NCBI GenBank assembly: GCA_018907035.1
Contig: JACCIC010000137.1
Span: forward strand, 868,001-932,000
Origin: Sycobia sp. Sy_11
Lineage: Eukaryota; Arthropoda; Insecta; Hymenoptera; Epichrysomallidae
Direction of reading: 5' to 3'
DNA: 64,000 bases
Shown here piece after piece: positions 11,797-22,774 of this stretch; position 1 is the first letter of the stretch, and each line of letters begins with the position of its first letter. The notes beneath the pieces are model-generated. The model did no database searches. It saw nothing but the letters and a program-made list of their open reading frames with translations, and was not told where the DNA came from. Position numbers and translations under genes: made by a program.

Positions 11797-11814
11797 GCCC
11801 CACGTTGGGCGCCA
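11797..11814 (-). promoter_or_regulatory. Primer-binding site
   Basis: On the minus strand TGGCGCCCAACGTGGGGC begins 5 nt inside the 5' LTR edge. The TGG start matches the CCA end of tRNA and the GCGCCC pattern resembles the tRNA-Lys type used by gypsy relatives (family knowledge; the exact tRNA was not checked). Confidence 0.8.
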
Positions 11815-11819
11815 TTTTA

Positions 11820-12701
11820 TAACCCTGCTTTTGCGGGTTACTTACCTTTGACATCTCACGTGGCGTCGGCGTCTCTGGAACTAGAGAACGGGGAACGGGG
11901 AACTGGGAACGTGAATGAATAAATCGATCTGTTTTACGTTAGATAATCACTCATTTATTTTAAATCGCAGACCACAATATTTCCTAATCTACGCACGACA
12001 TATCACTTCGCGAATTATACCTACGGTTTTCCGCGCGATGGCGACAACACTATGGAGCGGGTTCCGCGGACATAGATGGATGCGGTAGGACGAGGGAAAG
12101 GGGGGCGGACGCGGTAAAGTCTACAACTAGACACTCGCGCGCGCGGCCGTGCAACGATGGCGCGCACTTCGAATATTAATTAAATAGAAGACTACTTGCC
12201 GAAGGGTCCTCGGCGCCGCTGCTTCCTCGCGATGGTATAGTTCCCTCTCGTCCGGGAGTCTCTTCGGGCTTCCTCTCTCTCTCTCCCTCTCTCACTCTCT
12301 CTCTCTCTTGATCTCTCGTCTGTGCGGAACTGTCTTCCCTCCTTCCTTCATTCTCGTGCTCTCGCTGAGCCTTCAGGCCCAGGGGCAATACTTATTTGGG
12401 ATGACCGCGAGGACGGTCGTGGATAAATCGTGGCTGCTGAGATCTTCGTCGACGTAGGTACGGCTGGCGCGTGGGAATGGTCGGGATGCGGGTGGCAACC
12501 GAATCGATAACAAGTCAGAAATTTCTGATGACGACTCGTCTCTATGCGTCAGTCCTCCTCAACAGCTCGCAGAAGAAGCCGAACTTCCTTTCTCTGCACT
12601 TCCTTCTTCGTGGGCGAACGTCGCTCCTGCTTCGCGTATTTTCGCCGTAACGCGCGAACGCTCGGTTTCGCAACCGCGGACCGGCCATTTGGTCGGTCAC
12701 A
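11820..12701 (-). repeat. 5' LTR of gypsy element
   Basis: Partner of 1,679-2,578. On the minus strand it begins TGTGACCG at 12,701 and ends at the primer-binding site. It lacks a short stretch present in the other LTR near 2,015-2,040 and shows scattered substitutions. Confidence 0.92.
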
Positions 12702-12709
12702 ATATATAT

Positions 12710-12743
<34 letters not shown>
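12702..12743. repeat. (TA)n tract at the right edge of the gypsy element
   Basis: Begins directly after the LTR terminus, mirroring the (TA)n at 1,617-1,678. Confidence 0.95.
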
Positions 12744-12744
<1 letters not shown>

Positions 12745-13330
12745 CGTAGCTTGGCCTTAAATATTGAGGATACCTGATTGTTTATTATCATGAAGTACGG
12801 ACATTACTTGCCAAATTCAAGTTTGCGAATGGTCCAAGTTGGATTCGTGTCAACCGAATTTTTCGGAATCTTTTTACAAAACACTATTGAAATTGAATTC
12901 TTAAATTAGAATACTTCAAAAAAATATTAAATAATCTGTTAGAATAAATAAATAATATCTTGTTATATATAATTTTTATGTATAATTCGCTCAGAAAAAA
13001 CAATAAACTATATTTATTTACCTTTTTGGCTACAGTCTCTCAAGTAAGAGCGTGATCGTGTTAATTTATAAAAAAATTCATTTGATGAAAGTTTCATATT
13101 TATATGTACATTGTACACATTACAAACGATGATGCAGTTCTGTGTCCAGTCACCACCGCCGTCGATACCTTGCCTGGCATCTCCTAGGAATGCTTTGTAC
13201 TAATGTGACGGCGTATTCTAGTGGCAACGATCTCATACATCATACATCTCTACATAAATGCCTTGTTCGAGAATCATGCCTATGCACTCTATTATGTGGT
13301 ATATAATATGAGGATATTGTACTATGAATT
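12744..13330. other. No gene recognised
   Basis: AT-rich spacer with no supported ORF, RNA gene or transposon end. Confidence 0.5.
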
Positions 13331-14302
13331 GTAATGGTGCGCGTGTCCGCGACGAGAACGAGGACGGCGGATACGGCCGTTGCAGAAGATGTGCCCGGCT
13401 GGGCTTAGCCCCGAATAGACTCGGCGAGGGAGAGGGGCGGTCCACGAAAGGTGAAACGCAAAAAGAATGAAAAGAGAAACGAGTAAAATAAAAATAGATC
13501 TTTAATGTTGTGACTCATTGAGCGCTGACAGAACCGCGGACTCGCAAGGTGCGGTGCGCAGGTCGAGGGCCATAGATGCGATGGCGTGTGCGGAGTCAGG
13601 TAAGAAAATGAGAGAAAGAGAGTAGCGGGCTGCCAGTTACAATCGGAGCGCCGAATTCGCCGTTCTCGTCCGCTGGTGACAGGAGGCGGCGGCGGCAAGC
13701 CCTGGACGTACGGTAGCACGCTCTCGACAGACGTGGGTACCAAAGGTGGCAAGGAGCCGAGAACGTAGGCTCGCCGATCGACCTTAGAACTTTATTACTA
13801 TTAGAGTTTTCGTCACTTTTGAAGTATTGAAGATCTATGTGTCTTGTAAAGTGACACGATCGAGTCGCGGTGATTTATGCAGCTGTTGTTGCAATGTTAG
13901 TCAACGTAGCATGCATTTCATTTTGCCTCTGCTGCAGATCTTGGACAGTGCTGTTATGTTATCGCATCCAAGTTTATAGTATATTCTGCAGGCTGTTTAA
14001 TGCAGGGATTAATTACTAAATTATCTCTGATGTTAACCGCCTGAGGCTCGACTGTTGCATCTGATACATGAGATGTGATTTGCGCCTTATTTGTCATGTC
14101 ATTCGTGACACACGAGTCCGAAGAGCGAGAGAGTAGCTACGCTCACTATGGCCGCCTGAGTCGGCGATTCGTTGACTGTGTTATATGCGAGCGGTTCATG
14201 CCTGTTGATTTCTGCCAAATTAAAATCGATCAGGTTTTGCATTTGCTGATCGGAGGCTATTTTGCTACGTCTTTGGCCTGTGCTCGGATTAACTTACCGA
14301 GC

Positions 14303-14626
14303 CTACACTATGTCAGCTGATTTATCACCTTGTTCGGCGCATGTTGCTTCCGTGTTATTTAGGATATACGTTTTTGTTGCATCATGCATTGTCGAGGTTA
14401 CAATTATTTTTAATAAATTTTTATCTTTACGCGCGTGTCTTTTTAGGACATCGCCTCTAAAGTCTCCCGGGCTATAATTTCCTGCCAGTCTGCGATATAG
14501 CCTGGCAGCCCTCTGAAATGGGGAACCATCATTTTTTAATTCCAACTCCGTTTTTATCATGTCTGTCTCCTCCTCGCATAGGCTTTGGAGCAAGTCATCA
14601 AAGTCGTTTGAAGGATTTGCCATCAT
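14303..14626 (-). pseudogene. N-terminal gag fragment of relic A
   Basis: Starts MMANPSNDFDDLLQSLCEEE and is clearly homologous to 40,568-40,924 (MMANPPNNVDDWLQSLCKEE), with shared ARLYRRLAGNY and SPGDF-type motifs. About 107 codons remain open before a stop; after that the two copies still align at nucleotide level to about 13,753 with frame breaks. The family is a retrotransposon gag N-terminus by position, not by a recognised domain. Confidence 0.62.
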
Positions 14627-14723
14627 TTATCTGTTTAATTGACGGGAAACGAAAGAGAGAAGAATTAACTAGATACAGGACAAATTTCTCGGTAATACTC
14701 CAGCAATTGCAAAAACAGCAAAA

Positions 14724-14838
14724 TAATAAATATTTTTTATTGGTCTTACAGTCCAATCAATTCAATCTAAAAATAAAATAAAAATTAAATTAAAAATTAA
14801 ATTAAAATTATGACAGTCAGACTGTCCTTGTTTACATT

Positions 14839-14875
<37 letters not shown>

Positions 14876-14945
14876 TTATTTTTATTTTTATTTTATTTTT
14901 AGATTAAATTGATTGGACTGTAAGACCAATAAAAAATATTTATTA
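14724..14945. repeat. Foldback (hairpin) insertion within relic A
   Basis: Arms of about 57 bp are inverted copies: TAATAAATATTTTTTATTGG and onward at the left, its reverse complement ending at 14,945. The centre holds slipped A/T-rich tracts, a run of about 30 T (14,840-14,870) and the small palindromic GACAGTCAGACTGTC. Relic B lacks the segment, so it is an insertion or an inverted duplication specific to copy A. Confidence 0.8.
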
Positions 14946-15600
14946 ATTTGTATATGGGCAGTCGACAAAGGTACAATTCAATTGTTTTAAAATAGCAAAA
15001 AACAATAGAATTTAATTAAACAAACAATTACTTCAAAAATAACCACTTCAAAAAAAATTGGAAAAATTTCTTAATTAGTTAATTAATTAATGGGTATTAA
15101 ATTAGATAATGAATTAAATAATGTCCGTAACTAAACCGTTGAGCGATGCTGATTTGACGGTTGTTACGACGAGATAGAACACCCAAAAAAAATTTCGTAT
15201 GTTTTATCATGAATGAACAAAAGAGATAAAAGAAGAAAAAAGAAAAATATTTTAATTGTTATTTAATTGTTATTCAATAAAATTGTTATTGTATTTAAAT
15301 TGATTATTATTGAATAAAATTTAATTAGTTGTTATTTAACAAAATTTTATTAATTATTATTTGACAAAATTTAATTAATTATTATTTAATTTAATAATTA
15401 ACATCTTATTTACTTATCTCTCAATTGCTACCTTCAATTGAATCTGTTACTAATAATTTGTAAAAATATAAATTTTACTTATTATTTTCTTTACTGATTG
15501 TTAAATTCTTTAATATTCGTTGTTTTCATTGAGCAAAACGGAGAAGAAAAAATAAAGAACAAAACACATTTCTTTGGCAAATGATAAAAGTCTGTAGTGT

Positions 15601-16882
15601 CGCGAGACAGTGAATGGCAAGAGCGATAGCACAAAAATTATAGGTAATCCCTAACATTCTATATTTGTCAACAATTATTTGTTTTATACAAAAAAAAATG
15701 AATAAAATTTATGTTAAGAAACCTTTCATTAAATATTTGATTGTTAATTATGGATTAATACATGTGACATTTTATAATGAACCATTAATAATTCTTTATT
15801 TTTTATGATCTTTCGGTCGCTGAATATACATGCTAAATGAATATACAATCAATGTTAAATTCCGAAAAGTGATCATACTCGAGTTTACTGACATTTTGTA
15901 CGTTTACGTTTTTGGGGGTGCTGCTTAAAAATATCATAATGGCTTTTGTTGCAAATTTAATTTTCAAAGTAAAATACATAAATGCCCTAGAAATATTGGA
16001 TTTTGTAATTAATCTTGGAAAATAAATATACATTGTAGATTTCATCAATATACATCTTCTTTGTTCTATAAATTTTTTCAATAGAAGATATATTTTTAAA
16101 ACAAAATTTAAATCCTTCTATCTCTATTCTGTCCTTAAAAATCGACTTGTATATTTATATTTTTGAATATCATGTAGCGCAGATATAATTCTCACGTCCA
16201 AAACCAGAAAAATTATGGTTTTTTCAAATTATGGTTTTATATAATAAGAAAATGTTTTAAAATATTGCAAACAATTGCGATAAAAATCATTATAATACTT
16301 CTTTTGTTGTTCTATGAATTTTTTTTACAAGCAGTTGCTCTGAGAAAAATGAGTTTTTTGTAATAAGTATTTAGAGAACGAAACGTAGACACGCTGTTTC
16401 CAAAAACTTTATAGAACAAGAAATATATACTTTTTTGAGATATTAAACTGTTCTTTGAAAATTTTTGTTTAATTTTTCTTATTTTCCAAGGTAAATGGTG
16501 AAATCCATCATTGTAATATATTTGGACTCATTTTCCCATGCAAATTCAGTTTCTGCACTATACTAAGACATTCTAATAAGCGTAAGTTGAAAAATGCTTA
16601 AAATATCAGGTGTGAGTACTTTTCAATAAAAATTAAATTTTCATTGGATGAATTTCCAAATTTACTATTAATTTTGCTTTATTTTTTCAAATATGACATA
16701 ATAATATACAAAATATATAATAAAAAGATTTAATAAATCACTCCAAGCAAAAAGCCACTTATCTTCATCTTCCAGAAATATATATTTAGGAATTATGATT
16801 TAATTACTTTAAAATTTTATCATTTCGAACTTATTAAAATTACAAAAAGGCATCACGCATTTACTGTTCTAAGGCTCCTTTA
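15601..16882. other. No gene recognised
   Basis: Very AT-rich. Two short segments near 16,050 and 16,310 share TTGTTCTATRAATTTTTT, but I cannot define a repeat unit or gene. Confidence 0.5.
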
Positions 16883-18036
16883 TATGAGGTCAAGCATTTA
16901 AGTAATGCGACCAACTTTATTTTTCGGCCTGTGATAACACTTGAATCTGTAACTCAGCCACCGTAATAGTAGATCCCTTCTCTCTCGATTGAGACCTTGA
17001 CAACCCTTGTACGATCCTTTCTTCGCCAGCTGTTTAGTGTTTCGTAACAACGCGCGAGTAGTTCATGTCATGAAAATGAAACAGAGAAATTTACAGCAAC
17101 GGTGCGCGATAAAATTTTGTGTGAAACTCGACGAAACCGCAATAGAAACTTATGATAAAATGCTTAAAGTGTATGCTAGTGATGCCCTGAGTCGTAATCA
17201 GATGCTTCGGTAGCATGCCGATTTTAAAAAAGGCCGTGAAAGCATCAAAGATGAGGCACGGAACGGAAGGCCAATTCAAATGCGAACCGACGCGATTGTG
17301 CAGTGCATCCGCACCCTTGTTCGCGAAGACCGGCAACTAATCATTCGAATGTTAACTTACGAGTTGAATATTAACCGGGAAACAGATAGAAAGATTTTAA
17401 CCGAAAAATTCACCATAAAAAAGCTGTGCGCTGAGATGTTACCGATGAACCTTTCAGATAAGAAAAAAGCCCACCGAATGCACATCGCTTAAGATTGTCT
17501 CGAGGAAGTTGATAGTGATCCTGCTCTTTTCGATCGATTTATTACCGGTGATAAAAGTTGATTCTTTCAATATAACCCCGAAACTAAACGACAAAACCAT
17601 GTTCATTTGCTTCTTCGACAGCAAAGAGGTGGTTCACAAAGAGTTTTTACTACCTGGACAAATCTTAAATCAAGTTTTCTACCGCAATGTGCTCGAAAAA
17701 TTACGAAAAAGGGTGTTCAAAGTGCATCCAGAGATTGCGAAGACTTGGGTTCTGTATTACGACAATGCACCCTGTCACAGTGCGTTCAGTGTCTCTCAGT
17801 TTTCGAAGGTCGAAATTTTGACTCCGTTGAAGACATCTAAGAAACTTTGACAAGGGTACTCGGACAGGTCTCACAAGAAGTGTTCCAGAATTGTTACGAA
17901 AACTGGAAAACTCGCTGGAATATGTGTATAGATGCGGGAGGGGACTACTTTGAAGGAGATCACAGTGATGTACCTTAATTTTTAAATGCACTCGATTTTT
18001 TAATTTTGTCGCATTACTTAATTGTCTGACCTCGTA
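16883..18036 (+). mobile_element. mariner-like element, decayed
   Basis: Imperfect terminal inverted repeats of about 33 bp (TATGAGGTCA...TAAGTAATGCGACC at the left; its complement ending GACCTCGTA at the right) are flanked by TA on both sides, the mariner target duplication. Length 1.15 kb is slightly short for mariner because the 3' part of the transposase is deleted. Confidence 0.88.
17050..17978 (+). pseudogene. mariner transposase pseudogene
   Basis: The conserved N-terminal helix-turn-helix region (QQRCAIKFCVKLDETAIETY), linker NGRPIQMRT and second HTH (ELNINRETDRKIL) are followed by the first catalytic Asp in ITGDKS, where the usual Trp codon is a stop, and the second in YYDNAPCH (about 17,757-17,780). 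The segment that should carry the third Asp is deleted after about 17,835; reading resumes with the C-terminal motif GGDYFEGD (about 17,937). At least three stops and frameshifts make it inactive. It belongs to a different mariner subfamily from the copies at 24.6, 56.2, 61.7 and 63.4 kb. Confidence 0.88.
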
Positions 18037-18271
18037 TAATATCATTTATTTATAAATCTTTTTCCAATAGTAATCAAGGTTAGAATGGGATATAATATTT
18101 TAAATTTTATAAAAATGTGAATGAACTAAAATTTTACAAATAATTCAAGTTGAGAATAAATAAATAAAAAGGGTTTTTTATTTCAAACATAAAATTTCTT
18201 TCATTATATCTATATTTTGGATATTGAACTTTACAAATAAAATTATGTTTTAATTTCCTATTTCTATTATA
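18037..18271. other. AT-rich spacer
   Basis: Nothing recognised between the mariner relic and the hairpin at 18,272. Confidence 0.5.
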
Positions 18272-18339
18272 GTCGCCTATACAATCTGTTATTTCTATAT
18301 TTTTCTTGAAGAAATATTTTTCTCAAGTGTGTAGGCGAC
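18272..18339. other. Isolated hairpin
   Basis: GTCGCCTATAC (18,272-18,282) pairs with GTGTAGGCGAC (18,329-18,339) with one mismatch, and the loop contains a second small palindrome around TTCTTGAAGAA. It lies 600 bp upstream of hairpin array 1 but does not share its AGCG apex. Confidence 0.6.
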
Positions 18340-18774
18340 CTGGACTATTATCGGATTACATTAAAAGTTATTTATTCAGTCAGTTCAGTCATTATATAAA
18401 TAACTTTATATTTAAAAAATGAATCATAAAAATGTGATCTTTTTCTTCTGTTAATAAAAATGAAGATAGAAAAAAGGATCGATATCTATGTGCATTATAA
18501 AAGCAAAAGTTAGATTTACTAAATCTAAATAGATTAGTAACTTCGTTTTTAAACTTTCCAAAAACAGCGATAATCAATTGTGATGAAAATTGGTGCATTT
18601 TTATTTTTAAAATATGATATGACTTTGGATAGAAACGGAATTTAAATCGAAAATTAAATAGAATAAACAGAATAATCAAGGTTAGTCAAATCGACCAGAG
18701 AAATTACAAAAAATTTTAAAAAATATTCAAAATAAAAGTTGTATATTTCATTAAGATACATATTTTTGCCTCTA

Positions 18775-18890
18775 TACGAGGGTGGATTGATAAGTTTCCA
18801 GCCTGACCTATATAATGTCTCGCTATAATTTAGATTCGGAGAAACGTCACGCCTTTTCCTGTAACACATCAATTATACAGATTTCCCTAT
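18775..18890. mobile_element. Isolated mariner terminal inverted repeat
   Basis: TACGAGGGTGGATTGATAAG and the following 14 bp match, in opposite orientation, the right end of the mariner relic at 33.3-34.5 kb. It is preceded by TA. No transposase follows, so only one end survives; where the fragment stops is uncertain. Confidence 0.7.
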
Positions 18891-18937
18891 CTTGACGATT
18901 TATCGACACTTTACTATTATTCTGTATTAGTCTAGAT

Positions 18938-19460
18938 GTATTAATATTCGAGGAGCGCCTCGTCATTAATACGTCGTTAATTTTATCTCTGATAAAGGAG
19001 CGCCTTTTCTCCGAGGTAAAATCTCACTTTTCATCTTTTAACTTTTTGACGGATTTTACAATTTCTCGGTGGTCGGTATGTATTAATTCGAGGAACGCCT
19101 CGTCATTAATACACATTTAATTTTATCTCTGACAAAGGAGTGCCTTTTCTGAGAGATAAAATGTGACTCTTAATTTTTCACAGATAAACAGAATGCCCTA
19201 CGGAGTTTAATATATTATTACGAGAAGCGCCTCATCGATAATATATTTTCTAATTCTTTTTCTGATAAAGGTCTTTACTCTTTTTCTGACAAAGGTCTTT
19301 ACTCACAAACGCCTTTACTCAGAAATAGAATTTTTCCTTTTTCGTTGGCCTTCTCGAGTGTCGGTCTGTGCGGTAATTCTTGTTAGCAAAAGAGCGCCCT
19401 TTCTTACACAAGAAATTATATCTTCAAACGAGCAAAGGAGCGCCTTTTCATCGTTGAAGA
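18938..19460. repeat. Hairpin array 1 (apical AGCG, paired hairpins)
   Basis: Eight hairpins in four units. In each unit a first hairpin with inner stem CGAGG/CCTCG or a decayed form is followed about 46 nt later by one with inner stem AAAGG/CCTTT; the usual apical loop is AGCG (variants AACG, AGTG, one enlarged). Outer stems differ between units yet stay paired: GTATTAAT/ATTAATAC, ATTTTATCTC/GAGGTAAAAT, TGTATTAAT/ATTAATACA, ATTTTATCTCT/AGAGATAAAAT, AATATATTAT/ATAATATATT, TTTCTGA/TCAGAAA, TTCTTGT/ACAAGAA, TCTTCAA/TTGAAGA. Unit starts are about 18,938, 19,079, 19,209 and 19,377. No coding potential. Function unknown; the pairing pattern suggests structured RNA or DNA hairpins under selection or recent homogenisation. 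Confidence 0.82.
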
Positions 19461-20744
19461 GTTTGCACCAGGAGACGACGGGTCGGTCGGTCGAATTTTT
19501 ATGTTTTTCTTCTTCACTTGAGAGGCTTCACTCCCTTCCTCAGCAAGTTCCGAAAACGAACAGGACATTTATGGAAAAATAACGCACTTTTATACGAACG
19601 GAAAATACGTTATTTCATTTTAAATTATAACTTTGTCGGCTATTATTGGTCGTTTATTTATTTAGTGACCGCTGATAGTACTTAGCTATATTATTATACA
19701 ATACAAGTAAACTAGCTATTATTTAACATTGGATTATGCGCATTATTTATTCACTATACTATATCTATATATCTATAATATCTATTTCTCGCCGCTGAGT
19801 AACACACATTAGAAACTTTTATAAAATACATCTTGTCAAATTCTCAAAAATATTTCATACAACATAATGTTTCTGCATTTACGTATTTTTATGTATTTTA
19901 TGATGTAAATTCAAAATCTGTCGAAAACCATAACGATATTCAGAATCAGCGTTTAAATGTGCTGATTGTACATTTATATATACAGCAATTTTAGCCGACG
20001 GCCTTTACAACAGCAATATAACGCATATAGTAAGCCGATTTTCAGAGTATCAAGCAATAAAACCAAATTACTTTAAACACTTTCGCTTTCCATCTTACTC
20101 GGATGTATTACGACTAATATATCATACTTTGATAATAAGGTATACGCTGTGACGCTCGACTCACATGGGACGCTGTATATTGTGTACGTATATGCACATG
20201 AACTGCATACTTGCACACTTCATGACCTTTTGAAACATTAAATATCTTTTATATGTAAAAACTATAGAAAATACATAATGTAAAATACAAGCTATATATA
20301 CTCATTGTTGCGACACCTCTTCGAATATGCCGAAACTAAATTTCTCTCTTTTTTTATCTACAAGTAGATAGACTATAGGCATTCTAGCACACAGAAATTC
20401 TAGCGCCTCCCCCCTTGAAAAGTCTGCTATGTTCCGATCCAGGGTGTGCAGCAGCGGCGGCCTGACATACTTGACGCGGGAGTACAGTTTAAAAATCGTA
20501 GAATACGTATAGACTTTTTCATTCTGCTTTGAGCAAAGTCTGAAGAAGTAGGAATATGTATTCTCCGTTAGTATACCATGATGCCTATAGCAAAGGCAAC
20601 CACATTATTTGTTTTTTTCTATTTTCTTTTTTCTTTTTTTTTCTTGTTTGCAAATGAAGAACTTATAGTACAGTTTCATGAATTTCACATAGTGTAATGC
20701 ACAATTAGTCTTGTAAATTGGATTATAATATGTGCAAGCAGATG
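19461..20744. other. No gene recognised
   Basis: AT-rich downstream of array 1. A 74-codon frame at 19,358-19,582 overlaps the array and has no domain. No transposon end recognised until the Polinton-like terminus near 20,745. Confidence 0.5.
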
Positions 20745-20791
20745 AGCTAAGAGAGTTCTGAATTACTTCTGGTGAGAGAGAGAAAAGTATG

Positions 20792-20830
<39 letters not shown>

Positions 20831-21090
20831 GACAGCGCACTCTTTTTAATTACATTGTATTACGTCACATAACCACTAGTGGCCTTGTAAGAGAAAGTGT
20901 GCTATATACTTTTGTCACTGACCAGAATATTTGCATATTAGGGATAGAGAAAAGTATATAGCTTTCTCTTTCCCTATACCGCACGCTGCATAAGAGAGAG
21001 CCTTAGCTTATAGCATACTTGAGACTGTATGGCGTAACTGCTATTTCTCTTTCTGCCATATTCATGGGAGCTAAATAGATAGCGAACAAT

Positions 21091-21093
21091 ATG

Positions 21094-21175
<82 letters not shown>
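21091..21175. repeat. (CT)n microsatellite
   Basis: About 80 bp of CT repeats within the terminal region of Polinton relic 2; a shorter one lies at 20,798-20,826. Similar CT tracts lie in both terminal repeats of the complete copy. Confidence 0.95.
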
Positions 21176-21179
<4 letters not shown>

Positions 21180-21324
21180 TATCTATCTATCTGTCAGGGC
21201 TCTTTTACAATGCAATTATCATAATCACGTTGGTATCCATATGCATCGACGTGTTTACGTCAGTTTTCGCTGCCATCTGCTACAAGCCGGAAACTCAGTC
21301 GAAACTTGTATTTTCTAAAACATT

Positions 21325-21565
21325 ATGTCTTCAGCCATGAAGGATGCAAGTATCCTTTGATTTAAGGTGCAAGCGAGCTTTGCGAGAATTTGATCCGCTG
21401 CATGCGTAGCTTACATGTCATTAACAATATTTAATAATATGGTATTTTTTATCGTTTTATTATTATCGTTTTATCGTTTTTTCAAGTATTTCTTAGAACC
21501 ACAGTATTAATAACCTCGTAAATGCAGTTCAATAGGTAATTTACTAAGTATCTTATTAAATATCG
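21325..21565 (-). pseudogene. Phospholipase A2-like minor capsid gene fragment
   Basis: Aligns at nucleotide level with the start of the minus-strand gene at 60,997-61,530: shared blocks cover AATCAAAGGATRC, the AAGCGAGCTTTG region and the 5' end around the YCG codons (about 21,500-21,512), including an in-frame stop. The upstream sequence 21,540-21,650 also matches 61,560-61,690. Only the N-terminal part survives, with an internal replacement. Confidence 0.65.
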
Positions 21566-21656
21566 AAAGTTAAAATGATACTACTTGAATTTATATATAA
21601 GCGTGCTATTTATACTCTACTGTCACAGTTTCAGTTAAAACTGTAATGTACAAACA

Positions 21657-22310
21657 TGGAATTCAAAAATACAAAATTTCCCGTCATAAATTTTGAATCT
21701 TTTAGAAAACAGTAAAAAAAGTAAAGGGCATGGAGATTTACTACAGGATAGTATATGAGCAATTATTTGTGGGCCTTCCAATTGTGGAATAACCAATAGC
21801 TTATTGACTCTTGTAACTCATTAGATTGGTTATAGATTTAAAAATATATACATTTATTATTCAAAATCATTAAATCAACCAAAATACAAGTATTTAGAAA
21901 AAGTTTTGGAAGCAATAGAGGGTATATAATATTTTCCATTTAGTGAACATAAAGCAGTAGTGTCCCCTGATATCATACATTCTAACTCTATTACCATTTC
22001 CCATGATTTGGTTTGCAAGAAACAGGACAATGTTAAAGCTTGCTTTTGCATGAGAAGACCTAAGAATGTTAATTCTTTTTATTTTTATCAGTTCTATGCA
22101 CATGATCCAAAACATTTCGAAAGGAATAATTTTAATTTACTTATAGAGTTTCGTCAATTCAGACATGTCTTAATCAATTTAAAAATATTTACTCAACTTG
22201 TTGGAATAATGGTAAACATCGTTTTATAGTCACTGATAAAGATTAAAACATAAATTATGGTAGATATAGAAAAGGATTTGACTATTTTGTTATAAATATA
22301 GCATAACATA
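21657..22310 (+). pseudogene. Polinton packaging ATPase (FtsK/HerA-like)
   Basis: Starts MEFKNTKFPVINFESFRK. The Walker A segment reads GPSNCGITN (about 21,771-21,797), where the usual GK(T/S) lysine codon is now Ile. The stretch ENIYIYYSKSLNQPKYKYLE follows after a stop, then a degenerate Walker B region NSITISHDL (about 21,980-22,010), FCMRRPKNV and the C-terminal NYGRYRKGFDYF (to about 22,300). Family knowledge: this ATPase pumps the genome into capsids in Polintons and related viruses. Several stops and the lost lysine make it non-functional. It is divergent from, and adjacent to, the minor capsid fragment. Confidence 0.8.
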
Positions 22311-22351
22311 AATATGTCGAACATTCCGGTTTTAAAAGTTGAACACTCAAC

Positions 22352-22630
22352 ATGATGGACTATCAACAAGAAAAAACTATATTGGATCAACTAGCCAAGT
22401 CTCGTAAAACAATAAGACGTAAATATAAATTATTAAAATATAATCGAGCAAATGTAGAACACGCATTAGACGAAACCTTCAAACCAATCACTACTGCTAT
22501 GAATAATCTCATTACTGTAATAAAACTGCTTGATATATCAAATATTAAAAAAGAAGAGAAGAACAATTTATCTACTTTTAAAGAAGAAAAAATTAAAGAA
22601 TCGTTGTCTGCTGATCAGAATAATTATTAG
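22352..22630 (+). CDS. Coiled-coil Polinton-associated protein, N-terminal part
   Basis: An open 92-codon frame from an ATG, MMDYQQEKTILDQLAKSRK. It is rich in Lys, Glu and Leu with heptad-like spacing, so probably coiled coil. After a frame change the sequence continues as an acidic stretch (STDNINTSFESAESDIEQDD, about 22,655-22,715). The C-terminal counterpart of this family appears in the complete copy at 53,807-53,959. Position beside ATPase and integrase suggests a virion or morphogenesis role, but I cannot name a function. Truncated by the deletion near 22,770. Confidence 0.5.
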   Translation: MMDYQQEKTILDQLAKSRKTIRRKYKLLKYNRANVEHALDETFKPITTAMNNLITVIKLLDISNIKKEEKNNLSTFKEEKIKESLSADQNNY

Positions 22631-22774
22631 TAATAATGACACTCTACAAAATGATCACAGTACTGACAACATTAATACTTCTTTTGAATCAGCTGAGAGT
22701 GATATTGAACAAGATGATAAAAGTCTTGAAAAATATCGAGGTATGGTGGACCTTAATTTCCATATATTTCTTAA

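Larger units (their letters stand above)
1679..12701 (-). mobile_element. Ty3/gypsy-type LTR retrotransposon
   Basis: An 11.0 kb element read on the minus strand. Two LTRs of about 0.9 kb (11,820-12,701 as 5' LTR; 1,679-2,578 as 3' LTR) share long near-identical stretches. Between them, in element order, are a primer-binding site, a long AT-rich leader, gag with two zinc knuckles, a retropepsin, reverse transcriptase, RNase H, an H2C2-type integrase and a further zinc-knuckle ORF. The order protease-RT-RNase H-integrase is that of Ty3/gypsy. Several frameshifts and stops break gag and pol, so the copy is probably inactive, but LTR similarity argues for fairly recent insertion. Both flanks are (TA)n, so a target duplication cannot be resolved. 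Confidence 0.93.
13331..15600 (-). mobile_element. Gypsy-type relic A, internally deleted
   Basis: Two blocks match relic B at 38.4-41.6 kb. Block 1 (about 13,331-13,750, starting GGTGCGCG) corresponds to about 38,414-38,830 and is probably LTR or 3' end. Block 2 (about 13,753-15,595) corresponds to about 40,090-41,585 and contains the gag start and leader. Copy A joins the two directly, so pol and most of gag are deleted. The right boundary is taken where similarity to B ends. Confidence 0.72.

Noticed and set aside
18980..19022. Hammerhead ribozyme (a CTGATA-like core is present)
   Set aside because: The conserved GAAA partner and the cleavage-site context are absent; the AGCG-capped stem does not fit a hammerhead fold.
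18938..19460. CRISPR array
   Set aside because: Units are imperfect hairpins with changing stems in eukaryotic TE-rich DNA; no identical repeats with unique spacers and no cas genes.
21091..21318. Ser-Leu-repeat frames over (CT)n tracts here and at 32.6, 35.3 and 45.1 kb
   Set aside because: Microsatellite translations; no domain outside the repeat.
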